A stretch of DNA of 6,000 nucleotides from Candidatus Aminicenantota bacterium (GTDB taxonomy: Bacteria > Acidobacteriota > Aminicenantia > Aminicenantales > Aminicenantaceae). A program made the translations under genes and the position numbers. Where the stretch lies: assembly GCA_030607635.1 (NCBI GenBank), contig JAUWJP010000113.1, positions 1 to 6,000 on the forward strand, given 5' to 3'. The first letter of the stretch is position 1, and the number at the start of each line of letters is the position of its first letter. Positions 1 to 5,903 of this stretch are shown here, piece after piece. The notes beneath the pieces are model-generated. The model was not told the DNA's origin. It saw nothing but the letters and a program-made list of their open reading frames with translations, and made no database searches.

Positions 1-110
1 GGAGCTCCGCATTGGGGGCACGTCCAGTCCTCCGGAAGCTTATCGAAGGGAACACCTTCCTTGACCTCATCGTATATGTAGCCGCATACTGAACATTTCC
101 ATTTTTTCAT
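1..110 (-). CDS. Rubredoxin or rubredoxin-domain protein, N-terminal part (runs off the left edge)
   Basis: The reverse strand reads MKKWKCSVCGYIYD, then a short loop, then LPEDWTCPQCGAP. This gives the two Cys-x-x-Cys-Gly knuckles (Cys6/Cys9 and Cys31/Cys34) that bind a single iron in rubredoxins, small cytoplasmic one-electron carriers serving oxygen or superoxide reductases and related enzymes. The segment between YIYD and GVPF is shorter than in classical ~52-residue rubredoxins, matching the short-loop type. The ATG is fixed by a strong AGGAGG just upstream, and the gene starts 8 bases after the stop of the membrane-protein gene, so it should be the fourth gene of the secA operon. Only 36 full codons are present. 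A stand-alone rubredoxin of about 45 residues is the simplest reading, but an N-terminal rubredoxin domain of a larger enzyme cannot be excluded. Confidence 0.85.
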   Translation of the reverse strand, partial: MKKWKCSVCGYIYDEVKEGVPFDKLPEDWTCPQCGA

Positions 111-112
111 AT

Positions 113-120
113 TCCCTCCT
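113..120 (-). promoter_or_regulatory. Ribosome binding site of the rubredoxin gene
   Basis: The minus strand reads AGGAGGGA, a near-ideal Shine-Dalgarno sequence, ending two bases before the ATG, with AGGAGG itself four bases away. Its first two bases are the last two of the upstream gene's TAG stop (121-119). This suggests that ribosomes finishing the membrane protein can reload on rubredoxin. Confidence 0.8.
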
Positions 121-397
121 ATTTTCTAGCTAGAATAATGAATAGGTAGAAAACAAAGAACAGGGCCATACCGACGATAAATAATAAAGGCTGACCTTTC
201 TTTTTCTCAGGTAAAAATTCTTTGACGATAATATAGAGGAGTATCCCTGCAATAAAGCTAATCAGGATATTATTAATGACCGACGGAACATGGAGTAGGG
301 TGGCAAAAATGACTCCCAGGAGTGTGGAAAGAGAAAGAGCAATCTTAATCCAAGCTGTAGTTGGGTGCTTCTTTGGTGATGATAACATCATGGACAT
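119..397 (-). CDS. Small three-helix membrane protein, resembling the C-terminal end of ZIP-like permeases
   Basis: This 92-residue protein is very hydrophobic after a short polar N-terminus. It has predicted membrane segments at about residues 16-36, 40-58 and 70-89, and ends in ARK. The stretch ISFIAGILLYIIVKEFLPE, a lysine-rich loop, then a final helix resembles, from memory, the last part of ZIP-family-like metal permeases (an FxAGxxLxxxxxEELPE type pattern). It would lack the first half of such a protein, so a transport function is not supported. The ATG at 397 has an AGGGA five bases upstream; ATGs at 391 and 388 are alternatives. The gene starts inside guaB (53-base overlap in another frame) and ends 8 bases before rubredoxin. 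That tight fit, the coherent helices and the RBS favour a real gene. Function unknown. Confidence 0.65.
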   Translation of the reverse strand: MSMMLSSPKKHPTTAWIKIALSLSTLLGVIFATLLHVPSVINNILISFIAGILLYIIVKEFLPEKKKGQPLLFIVGMALFFVFYLFIILARK

Positions 398-1808
398 GGC
401 TTTCCCTGACTCCGGCTCCTGTAATTTTTATAAATTTTGCCTTTCTTTTGAGTTCTTGAATGGTTTTGCAGCCCGCATATCCCATCCCAGCCTTAAGTCC
501 TTCAACCATCATTTGAATGATATGAGCACTGCTGCCTTTATAGGGCACCCTGCCCTCTATTCCTTCTGGGGCGATTTTGGTTTCGCTTGAAGTCAGATCC
601 TGAGAATATCTATCCCGGCTTCCTTCCTTCATGGCTTCTATTGACCCCATACCGCGATAGGTCTTGTAAGAGCGGCCTTGATAGATCACCACTTCCCCAG
701 GAGATTCTTCCGTTCCGGCGAGGACGTTGCCGAGCATGACTGAACTTGCACCGGCAACAATAGCTTTGGTGATATCCCCTGAAAACTTTACGCCTCCATC
801 AGCGATAATTGGGATATTCTTCGCCTCTGCTACTTTGTAGACATCAGCTATGGCTGTGATCTGAGGAATTCCAGCCCCCGTGACAACTCTGGTTGTGCAA
901 ATAGAGCCTGGGCCAACTCCAACCTTTACTGCGTCCACTCCAAGTTCAAGGAGCTCTTTGGCAGCTTCTGTTGTGCCGATATTTCCGGCTACAAGCTCTT
1001 GTTTAGGGAATTCCTTTTTAAGCATTTTTATCGTATCCATAACTCTCTTGGAATGCCCGTGGGCTGTATCTACAACCAGTACATCAAGCTTTGCCTCGAT
1101 TAAAGCCTTGGCTCTTTCCAGGGTTTCAGCTGCCACGCCTACGGCAGCGCCAACCCTTAAGCGGCCAAATTTATCTTTTGAAGCATTAGGGTACTGAATT
1201 CTCTTGAGGATATCTTTGTAGGTGATCAATCCTTTAAGGGAAAAATTTTTATCCACCATCATGATCTTTTCGATTTTGTGTTTATGGAAGAGTTTCTCCG
1301 CTTCTTCAAGAGATGTCCCTAACGGCACGGTTACTAAATCCTTGGTCATGGCTTTTTCTATGGACAGGTTGAGGCGTGTTTCAAACCTGATATCTCGGTT
1401 GGTTAAAATACCTACCAGTTTATTTTTTTCATCAGTTATAGGAAGCCCCGAGATTTTATATTTTTTCATAACTTCCTTGGCTTCAAATATTTTGTTATGA
1501 GGTCTCATCGTGATAGGATCAACAATCATTCCACTTTCGTGGCGCTTGACTTTGTCCACTTCTTCTGCCTGTTTATCCGCGGGCATGTTCCTGTGGATGA
1601 CTCCTAGCCCTCCTTGCTGAGCTAAGGCGATTGCCATTTTTGATTCTGTGACAGTATCCATGGCTGAGCTGACGATTGGGATGGAGAGGTTGATGTTCCG
1701 ACTGAACTTTGTTTTTGTATCAGCATGAGCGGGAATCGTACGAGACTTTGCAGGGAGAACAAGCACATCGTCAAAAGTCAGTCCTTCTTTCATTTTTTGA
1801 TTTAACAT
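345..1808 (-). CDS. guaB: Inosine-5'-monophosphate dehydrogenase
   Basis: IMP dehydrogenase oxidises IMP to XMP with NAD+, the committed cytoplasmic step to guanine nucleotides. The 487-residue protein is full length and collinear with bacterial GuaB. Numbered from the ATG, it shows GLTFDDV near residue 9 and a pair of CBS domains (about 94-142 and 150-203) inserted in the TIM barrel. Further on are VVDTAHGHS ending about 252, the active-site loop GPGSICTTR with catalytic Cys304, ADGG near 337, RGMGS at 385-389, and the flap with the Arg400-Tyr401 dyad followed by EGIEGRVPYKG. All expected catalytic residues are present. I chose the ATG at 1808. An in-frame GTG at 1817 is possible but lies within the GAGGTGG ribosome binding site. 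The ATG overlaps the secA stop (ATGTTAA), which indicates translational coupling. CBS domains in this family often bind adenine or guanine nucleotides for allosteric control. Confidence 0.97.
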   Translation of the reverse strand: MLNQKMKEGLTFDDVLVLPAKSRTIPAHADTKTKFSRNINLSIPIVSSAMDTVTESKMAIALAQQGGLGVIHRNMPADKQAEEVDKVKRHESGMIVDPITMRPHNKIFEAKEVMKKYKISGLPITDEKNKLVGILTNRDIRFETRLNLSIEKAMTKDLVTVPLGTSLEEAEKLFHKHKIEKIMMVDKNFSLKGLITYKDILKRIQYPNASKDKFGRLRVGAAVGVAAETLERAKALIEAKLDVLVVDTAHGHSKRVMDTIKMLKKEFPKQELVAGNIGTTEAAKELLELGVDAVKVGVGPGSICTTRVVTGAGIPQITAIADVYKVAEAKNIPIIADGGVKFSGDITKAIVAGASSVMLGNVLAGTEESPGEVVIYQGRSYKTYRGMGSIEAMKEGSRDRYSQDLTSSETKIAPEGIEGRVPYKGSSAHIIQMMVEGLKAGMGYAGCKTIQELKRKAKFIKITGAGVRESHVHDVIITKEAPNYSLD

Positions 1809-4420
1809 TTTTTCCACCTCATTTTTTCTTTTTCCTCTTTTTTGGAATTAAGGATCTTGCTTGCTTGCTTGACTCTTGCGGCTTGGGAGCCTTGAGGACG
1901 CTGGTAGTACAAAGGTTGTTCCTTTCTTTCTGGTAGTTCTTCTTCTTTTACAGGCTGGAGAAGGAAAAGATAACGGATGGATTCTTCTTCAATTCTATCC
2001 ATCATTGCCTGAAACATATCGTAACTTTCTTTTTTGTATTCAATTAAAGGATCTTTTTGAGCATAGCCTCGAAGGCCAATCCCTTCCTTTAGATAATCCA
2101 TAGCTAACAGATGATCCTTCCACTGGGAATCTAAGATCTGAAGCGTGATGATTCTCTCAAATTCCCTCATGCGGGCTTCGCCCATGATATCATCTTTCTC
2201 CTTATAGACATCTTTTAGAGCCTTGGAAATTTTATCTATTAATTCCTGATGATTTATTGTATCCCAATCTATGTTTAATTCCTCAATGTTCAGACCAAAT
2301 TGGCTGGCAATTGCATTCCTAAAGCCTTCTACGTCCCAATCTTCGGGGGGCTTGTCCTTATTCGTATGATTATCCATAATCCATTCGACAAGGGTGACAA
2401 TCAATCCCTGGATAAATTCCTTCATGTTTTTTCCGTGAAGGATATCTTTTCTCTGGTTGTAGATGCTCGCTCGCTGTTTGTTCATCACATCGTCGTATTC
2501 CAGGAGGTGCTTTCGTATGGAAAAATTCTGCCCTTCCACTTGCTTTTGGGCTCTTTCGATGGCTCTGCTCACCATTTTGTGTTCGATGGGAACTCCCTCT
2601 GCCATGCCAATCTTGGACATCAAACCTGATATTCTGTCGCTGCCGAATATGCGCATCAGGTCATCCTCCAGAGATAGATAAAAGCGAGAGGACCCGGGAT
2701 CTCCCTGCCTTCCGGATCTTCCTCTAAGCTGATTATCGATTCTTCTGGCTTCATGTCGTTCGGTGCCAATAATATGGAGCCCGGTTAAATCAACGACTTT
2801 TTCATGTTCTTGTTGAACGATATCACTCACTTCTGCCAGGGCTCTTTCCCATTCCTCCTGAGAGGCTTTTGTGGGATCAATTCCTTTTTTCCTTAGATTC
2901 TCTGAAGCTAAATAATCTGGACTTCCTCCCAGGAGGATGTCCACACCTCGGCCTGCCATGTTGGTGGCGATCGTTACTGCTCCCATGCTTCCCGTCTGAG
3001 CAATGATCTGAGCTTCCATCTCATGATACTTTGCGTTTAAGACGTCATGCTTTATTCCTCCTTTTCTCAGGAGTGAGCTCAGATGTTCTGAATTTTCAAT
3101 GGAAATTGTGCCTACCAGTACAGGCCGACCTTTTTTGTTGTTCTCGATGATTTCTTCAACAACAGCATCCCATTTTTCACTTTTAGTTCGATATATCACA
3201 TCCTGGTACTCATAACGGAGAAGAGGTTTATTGGTGGGGATTTCCACCACATCTAGCTTATAGATGGACAGGAATTCTGTGGCTTCTGTTACTGCCGTGC
3301 CAGTCATACCAGCCAGTTTGTCATACAACCGAAAATAATTCTGAAAAGTAACGGAGGCCAAAGTTTGATATTCTTCCTCTATGCGCACCCTTTCTTTGGC
3401 CTCAAGGGCTTGGTGCAGACCATCGCTGTAACGTCGTCCTGGCATCAGACGACCCGTGAATTCATCCACGATTATCACTTTTCCGTCCTTGACCATGTAA
3501 TCCACATCCTTTTTGAACAGGTGATGCGCTTTTAATGCTTGGTTTATATGATGGACCAAGTCCATGTGAGCTAGGTCATACAGGTTAGGAACTTTGAGAA
3601 ATTTTTCTGCCTCAGCCACACCGTCTTCTGTTAGAGTGGAGGTTCTTGTTTTTTCCTCTACCTGATAATGTTGGTTATTGCGAAGACGGCGGATGAAACT
3701 GTCCATACGGTAATAAAGAGAAGTCGCCTCTTCTGTAGGACCCGATATGATGAGGGGAGTCCGGGCTTCATCAATGAGAATGCTGTCCACTTCGTCCACG
3801 ATGCCATAGTTGAGTTTTCTCTGGACGAGGTCAGAAAGACGAAATTTCATATTATCCCGCAAGTAGTCAAACCCGAATTCATTATTGGTTCCGTAGGTGA
3901 TATCTTTTCGGTAGGCCTCCTGTCTTTCAAATTCATCCATATCATGCTGAATCGTTCCTACTTCAAGACCGAGAAAATTAAAGATTGGGCCCATCCACTC
4001 TGTGTCTCTTTTGGCCAGATAATCGTTCACCGTGACGATATGAACGCCATTTCCTTCCAGCGCGTTCAGATAGGCAGGAAGCGTAGCAACCAGAGTCTTT
4101 CCTTCCCCTGTCTTCATCTCAGCTATTTTCCCCTGGTGAAGAACAACGCCGCCCATAAGCTGAACATCAAACTGACGCATATTGATGGTCCTTTTACCGA
4201 CTTCGCGGACGACTGCAAAAGCTTCGATGAGAAAGTCATCAAGAGTCGCTCCTTGCCCTAATTTTTCTTTAAATTCTGCTGTTTTCGCCCGAAGCTGACC
4301 GTCGCTTAGTTTTTGTATCTGAGGCTCGAGCTCGTTTATAGCAGCGGCATAGGGTTGGAGCTTTTTCAGATCTCTTTTGTTTTTAGTACCGAAAATTTTT
4401 CGAATCAGCAATTTATACAT
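1802..4420 (-). CDS. secA: Preprotein translocase ATPase SecA, without the C-terminal zinc-binding motif
   Basis: SecA is the ATPase that pushes unfolded preproteins through the SecYEG channel. This 872-residue protein aligns along its length with known SecA. The N-terminus MYKLLIRKIFGTKNKRDLKK corresponds to the usual start. Walker A MKTGEGKT is at 102-109, Walker B VDEVD at 208-212 and DEAR at 217-220. The preprotein cross-linking domain covers about 225-375, and NBD2 carries TNMAGRGVDI near 486-495 and GTERHEARRIDNQLRGRSGR at 552-571. The helical scaffold and two-helix finger follow, with LRGYAQKDP at 783-791. The tail after about 820 is short and charged and ends in MRWKKC; the CxCxSGx8CH zinc motif that binds SecB or ribosomes in many bacteria is absent. 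The ATG at 4420 agrees with homologues, but no Shine-Dalgarno precedes it. It is the first gene of the operon and overlaps guaB by 7 bases. Confidence 0.98.
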   Translation of the reverse strand: MYKLLIRKIFGTKNKRDLKKLQPYAAAINELEPQIQKLSDGQLRAKTAEFKEKLGQGATLDDFLIEAFAVVREVGKRTINMRQFDVQLMGGVVLHQGKIAEMKTGEGKTLVATLPAYLNALEGNGVHIVTVNDYLAKRDTEWMGPIFNFLGLEVGTIQHDMDEFERQEAYRKDITYGTNNEFGFDYLRDNMKFRLSDLVQRKLNYGIVDEVDSILIDEARTPLIISGPTEEATSLYYRMDSFIRRLRNNQHYQVEEKTRTSTLTEDGVAEAEKFLKVPNLYDLAHMDLVHHINQALKAHHLFKKDVDYMVKDGKVIIVDEFTGRLMPGRRYSDGLHQALEAKERVRIEEEYQTLASVTFQNYFRLYDKLAGMTGTAVTEATEFLSIYKLDVVEIPTNKPLLRYEYQDVIYRTKSEKWDAVVEEIIENNKKGRPVLVGTISIENSEHLSSLLRKGGIKHDVLNAKYHEMEAQIIAQTGSMGAVTIATNMAGRGVDILLGGSPDYLASENLRKKGIDPTKASQEEWERALAEVSDIVQQEHEKVVDLTGLHIIGTERHEARRIDNQLRGRSGRQGDPGSSRFYLSLEDDLMRIFGSDRISGLMSKIGMAEGVPIEHKMVSRAIERAQKQVEGQNFSIRKHLLEYDDVMNKQRASIYNQRKDILHGKNMKEFIQGLIVTLVEWIMDNHTNKDKPPEDWDVEGFRNAIASQFGLNIEELNIDWDTINHQELIDKISKALKDVYKEKDDIMGEARMREFERIITLQILDSQWKDHLLAMDYLKEGIGLRGYAQKDPLIEYKKESYDMFQAMMDRIEEESIRYLFLLQPVKEEELPERKEQPLYYQRPQGSQAARVKQASKILNSKKEEKEKMRWKKC
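1814..1820 (-). promoter_or_regulatory. Ribosome binding site of guaB, decides its start
   Basis: The minus strand reads GAGGTGG five bases before the ATG at 1808, a strong match to the 16S rRNA tail at good spacing. The GTG at 1817-1815 that would extend the ORF by three codons lies within this motif, so the ATG is the better start. The site lies inside the last codons of secA. Confidence 0.8.
1856..1871. repeat. Tetranucleotide repeat (CTTG)4 inside the 3' end of secA
   Basis: Four exact tandem CTTG units on the plus strand (CAAG on the coding strand) encode part of the variable SecA tail, around residues 850-855. Slippage by one unit would change the frame only for the last ~20 residues. 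Four units is short for a contingency locus, so this may be chance. Confidence 0.6.
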
Positions 4421-4428
4421 TTAAGTAT

Positions 4429-4457
4429 TTTGTAACAGAAAGGCTTTCCCTTGTCAA
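4429..4457 (-). promoter_or_regulatory. Probable sigma70-type promoter of the secA operon
   Basis: On the minus strand there is a perfect TTGACA at 4457-4452, a 17-base spacer and TACAAA (4/6 match to TATAAT) at 4434-4429. Transcription would be expected to begin around 4422, within a few bases of the secA ATG at 4420. The -35 box lies 10 bases from the edge of the palindromic element. Confidence 0.6.
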
Positions 4458-4467
4458 TTTAACGCAT

Positions 4468-4557
4468 GGGGTCAGACTTGCAAAACTTGAGTTTTTAAGA
4501 ATGTGAGGGACGTTCCACAATTTGCTGAAATAATTCAAGTTTTGTAAGTCTGACCCC
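4468..4557. repeat. 90-bp palindromic element (REPIN/MITE-like) with 26-bp GGGGTCAGAC arms
   Basis: Left arm 4468-4493 and right arm 4532-4557 are inverted repeats matching at 24 of 26 positions, separated by 38 bases. Both mismatches become G-U pairs in plus-strand RNA, so the stem would be fully paired. The central segment contains GGGACGTTCC (4507-4516), a near-palindrome flanked by TGTG and CACA, which could form a small inner hairpin. There is no room for a protein. A related single arm occurs at 5791-5821. The shape (two long inverted arms, small core, no ORF, second partial copy nearby) fits non-autonomous palindromic repeats moved by TnpA(REP)/RAYT-type Y1 transposases or a MITE. From memory I associate GGTCAGAC-type palindromes with such elements, but this is not proven here. 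No obvious target duplication is visible. Confidence 0.8.
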
Positions 4558-4564
4558 CGGTTTG

Positions 4565-4591
4565 TTGACAGGGAAAAAATAATCCTATATT
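4565..4591 (+). promoter_or_regulatory. Probable sigma70-type promoter of the GT87-type gene
   Basis: A perfect TTGACA at 4565-4570 is followed by TATATT at 4586-4591 (15-base spacer), or alternatively TATTTT at 4588-4593 (17-base spacer). Initiation would fall near 4598-4600, about seven bases before the ATG at 4607. The -35 starts 7 bases outside the palindromic element. Confidence 0.55.
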
Positions 4592-4606
4592 TTTAACAAA
4601 TCCAGA

Positions 4607-5818
4607 ATGCCAAAAAAAGAATTTTCAGCCCTCAAGATGACGAATAAAACAAGGAATATTCTCCTCCTCATTCTCGTTTTTTTATTTTTCTCTCTCGTTT
4701 ATCAATATTTTGTGAAAAAAGATATGGCAGATTTCGGTGTTTGCTATCAGGGTGCGAAAAGAATTATTAAGGGTGAAGCCCTCTACCGGATCTCAGACGG
4801 TCATCTTCAGAATAAGTATTCTCCTGCTTCGGCAGTGTTTTTTGCTATAATTACTTTTTTACCCTATGAGTTAGCTAAATTCATATGGTATTTATCAGAG
4901 CTTATCTTTTTATTCCTCAGTCTGATCATATCTTATAATATTCTTCCCTCAAAGCAGAAGAAAAAAGGATTAGTCCTTATCTTCTCCTTTCTCGCCCTGA
5001 TCAAATTTTTTGGCCGAGAAATAGAGCTGGGGCAGGTAAATATTTTTATTTTTTTCCTGTTGATAATGATGATTAAAGCCTCGCTTAAAAAGAATGATGT
5101 AAAGGGAGGCCTGTTATTGGGTTTCTCTTTAATTTTCAAGCCTTACGGATTGGTTTTTTTGCCCTATTTCATCCTAAAAAAAAGGTTTAAGTTGATAGCT
5201 TCAGGACTTGGAACGGTTTTGCTTGGGCTTATTTTACCCGTAGTTTTTTATGGTTTAAGGGGGAATATAACTATTTTAAAAGCGTGGCAGAAAACTTTAT
5301 CTCAGTCTACTCCTGGCCTTCTTGATCACTATGATAATGCTTCTATCTTTGCCTTTTTTTTAAAAATAGTGCCTGATGAGAGTAGAGAACTAGCATTTAT
5401 ATTCATTATTTGCTCCGGCCTCCTTATTGCTTTTTCTTTTTTGTGGATGATGATATTGGGAAAGAGAGAGAATCTGAAGAAGCCTGAAGTTCTTGAGTAT
5501 TCGTTCTTATTTGTCTTAATTCCGCTTTTCTCTCCTTTAGCCTGGTATTATAATTACCTTTACTCCATTCTGGCTATCGTTTTTCTGAAAAATTACATTG
5601 GTAAATTTCCCAAAGTCCTGAAGTATTTATTAATAGCAAATCTTATGATAATTGGAGGAAGCCTTAGGGAAGTATTGGGGAAAGATGTTTTTCGCTTTTA
5701 CACAGGATATTCCCTGGTTGTGATAAGCTATTTGATAGTTCTCTTTCATCTTTTTTATTTAAGAGTTAAAATTAAACTGGGCCAGCAAACGGGGGTCAGA
5801 CCTTTAAAACTTTTATAA
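4607..5818 (+). CDS. Polytopic membrane glycosyltransferase of the GT87 (DUF2029) type
   Basis: This 403-residue integral membrane protein has roughly nine or ten hydrophobic segments (about 17-33, 72-112, 121-134, 143-157, 163-190, 195-215, 262-284, 298-327, 337-353, 366-385). Family-like signatures appear in order: ADFGVCYQGAKRIIKGEALY after the first helix, with Asp42 in the place of the usual GT-C catalytic acidic residue; YSPASA; LGQVN at 141-145; FKPYG at 177-181; and SPLAWYYNYL at 309-318. Members such as mycobacterial PimE use polyprenyl-phosphate sugars and act on the outer face of the cytoplasmic membrane. The sugar and acceptor here are unknown. The gene stands alone and divergent from secA. 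No Shine-Dalgarno is seen before ATG 4607; Met11 (ATG 4637) is an alternative start. The last nine residues, TGVRPLKLL, and the stop are encoded by a repeat arm. Confidence 0.82.
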   Translation: MPKKEFSALKMTNKTRNILLLILVFLFFSLVYQYFVKKDMADFGVCYQGAKRIIKGEALYRISDGHLQNKYSPASAVFFAIITFLPYELAKFIWYLSELIFLFLSLIISYNILPSKQKKKGLVLIFSFLALIKFFGREIELGQVNIFIFFLLIMMIKASLKKNDVKGGLLLGFSLIFKPYGLVFLPYFILKKRFKLIASGLGTVLLGLILPVVFYGLRGNITILKAWQKTLSQSTPGLLDHYDNASIFAFFLKIVPDESRELAFIFIICSGLLIAFSFLWMMILGKRENLKKPEVLEYSFLFVLIPLFSPLAWYYNYLYSILAIVFLKNYIGKFPKVLKYLLIANLMIIGGSLREVLGKDVFRFYTGYSLVVISYLIVLFHLFYLRVKIKLGQQTGVRPLKLL

Positions 5819-5821
5819 GTT
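5791..5821 (+). repeat. Single arm related to the 4468-4557 palindrome, overlapping the gene end
   Basis: The sequence starts GGGGGTCAGACC and continues through TTTAAAACTT. Over the first 21 bases from GGGGTCAG it matches the left arm of the palindrome at about 17-18 positions. GGTCAGACC is itself a perfect odd palindrome here, and AACTT/AAGTT (5808-5812/5817-5821) adds a small hairpin. No complementary arm is found in the remaining 180 bases, so this is a solo or broken copy, or one whose partner lies past the right edge. It provides the end of the glycosyltransferase reading frame. The A/T hairpin followed by AATTTT could act as a weak terminator, but it is not convincing. Confidence 0.65.
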
Positions 5822-5860
5822 AATTTTCCCTGATCTCCATGTACTGGTTCAGCAACCTTA

Positions 5861-5902
5861 GTGACACATTTAGTTAGGTAATAATGATAGAATCTGTGTC
5901 AC
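5861..5902. repeat. Short inverted repeat GTGACACA/TGTGTCAC before the last ORF
   Basis: GTGACACA at 5861-5868 and its exact reverse complement TGTGTCAC at 5895-5902 are separated by 26 AT-rich bases. The pair ends one base before the ATG of the last ORF. It could be a transposon end or subterminal site, an operator for the transposase, or an mRNA hairpin that hides the start. The rest of the non-coding stretch 5822-5903 shows nothing else I can name. Confidence 0.55.
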
Positions 5903-5903
5903 A

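Noticed and set aside
276..590. 104-codon plus-strand open frame across the guaB 3' end and the membrane-protein gene
   Set aside because: It is antisense to well-supported GuaB sequence and shows no coherent protein features.
1809..1817. GTG start for guaB three codons upstream of the ATG
   Set aside because: The GTG falls inside the GAGGTGG ribosome binding site, while the ATG at 1808 has ideal spacing from it.
3668..4261. 197-codon open frame on the plus strand opposite secA
   Set aside because: It lies fully antisense to conserved SecA motifs (Walker A/B region), and its translation has no recognisable domain and no ribosome binding site. It is a shadow of the coding strand.
4468..4557. 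Reading the palindrome as a shared bidirectional rho-independent terminator
   Set aside because: It lies upstream of both divergent genes, not downstream of any, has a 38-base loop and is not followed by a T run.
4468..4557. CRISPR array
   Set aside because: There are only two copies of the repeat and they are inverted, not direct. There are no regular spacers and no cas genes.
4933..5139. 68-codon minus-strand open frame inside the GT87-type gene
   Set aside because: It is antisense to transmembrane coding sequence. Its Lys/Ile-rich composition reflects the AT-rich opposite strand.
5861..5893. Promoter GTGACA ... TAGAAT for the last ORF
   Set aside because: The spacing between the boxes is 21 bases, too long for a normal sigma70 promoter, and the alternative -10 at 5880 is too close.
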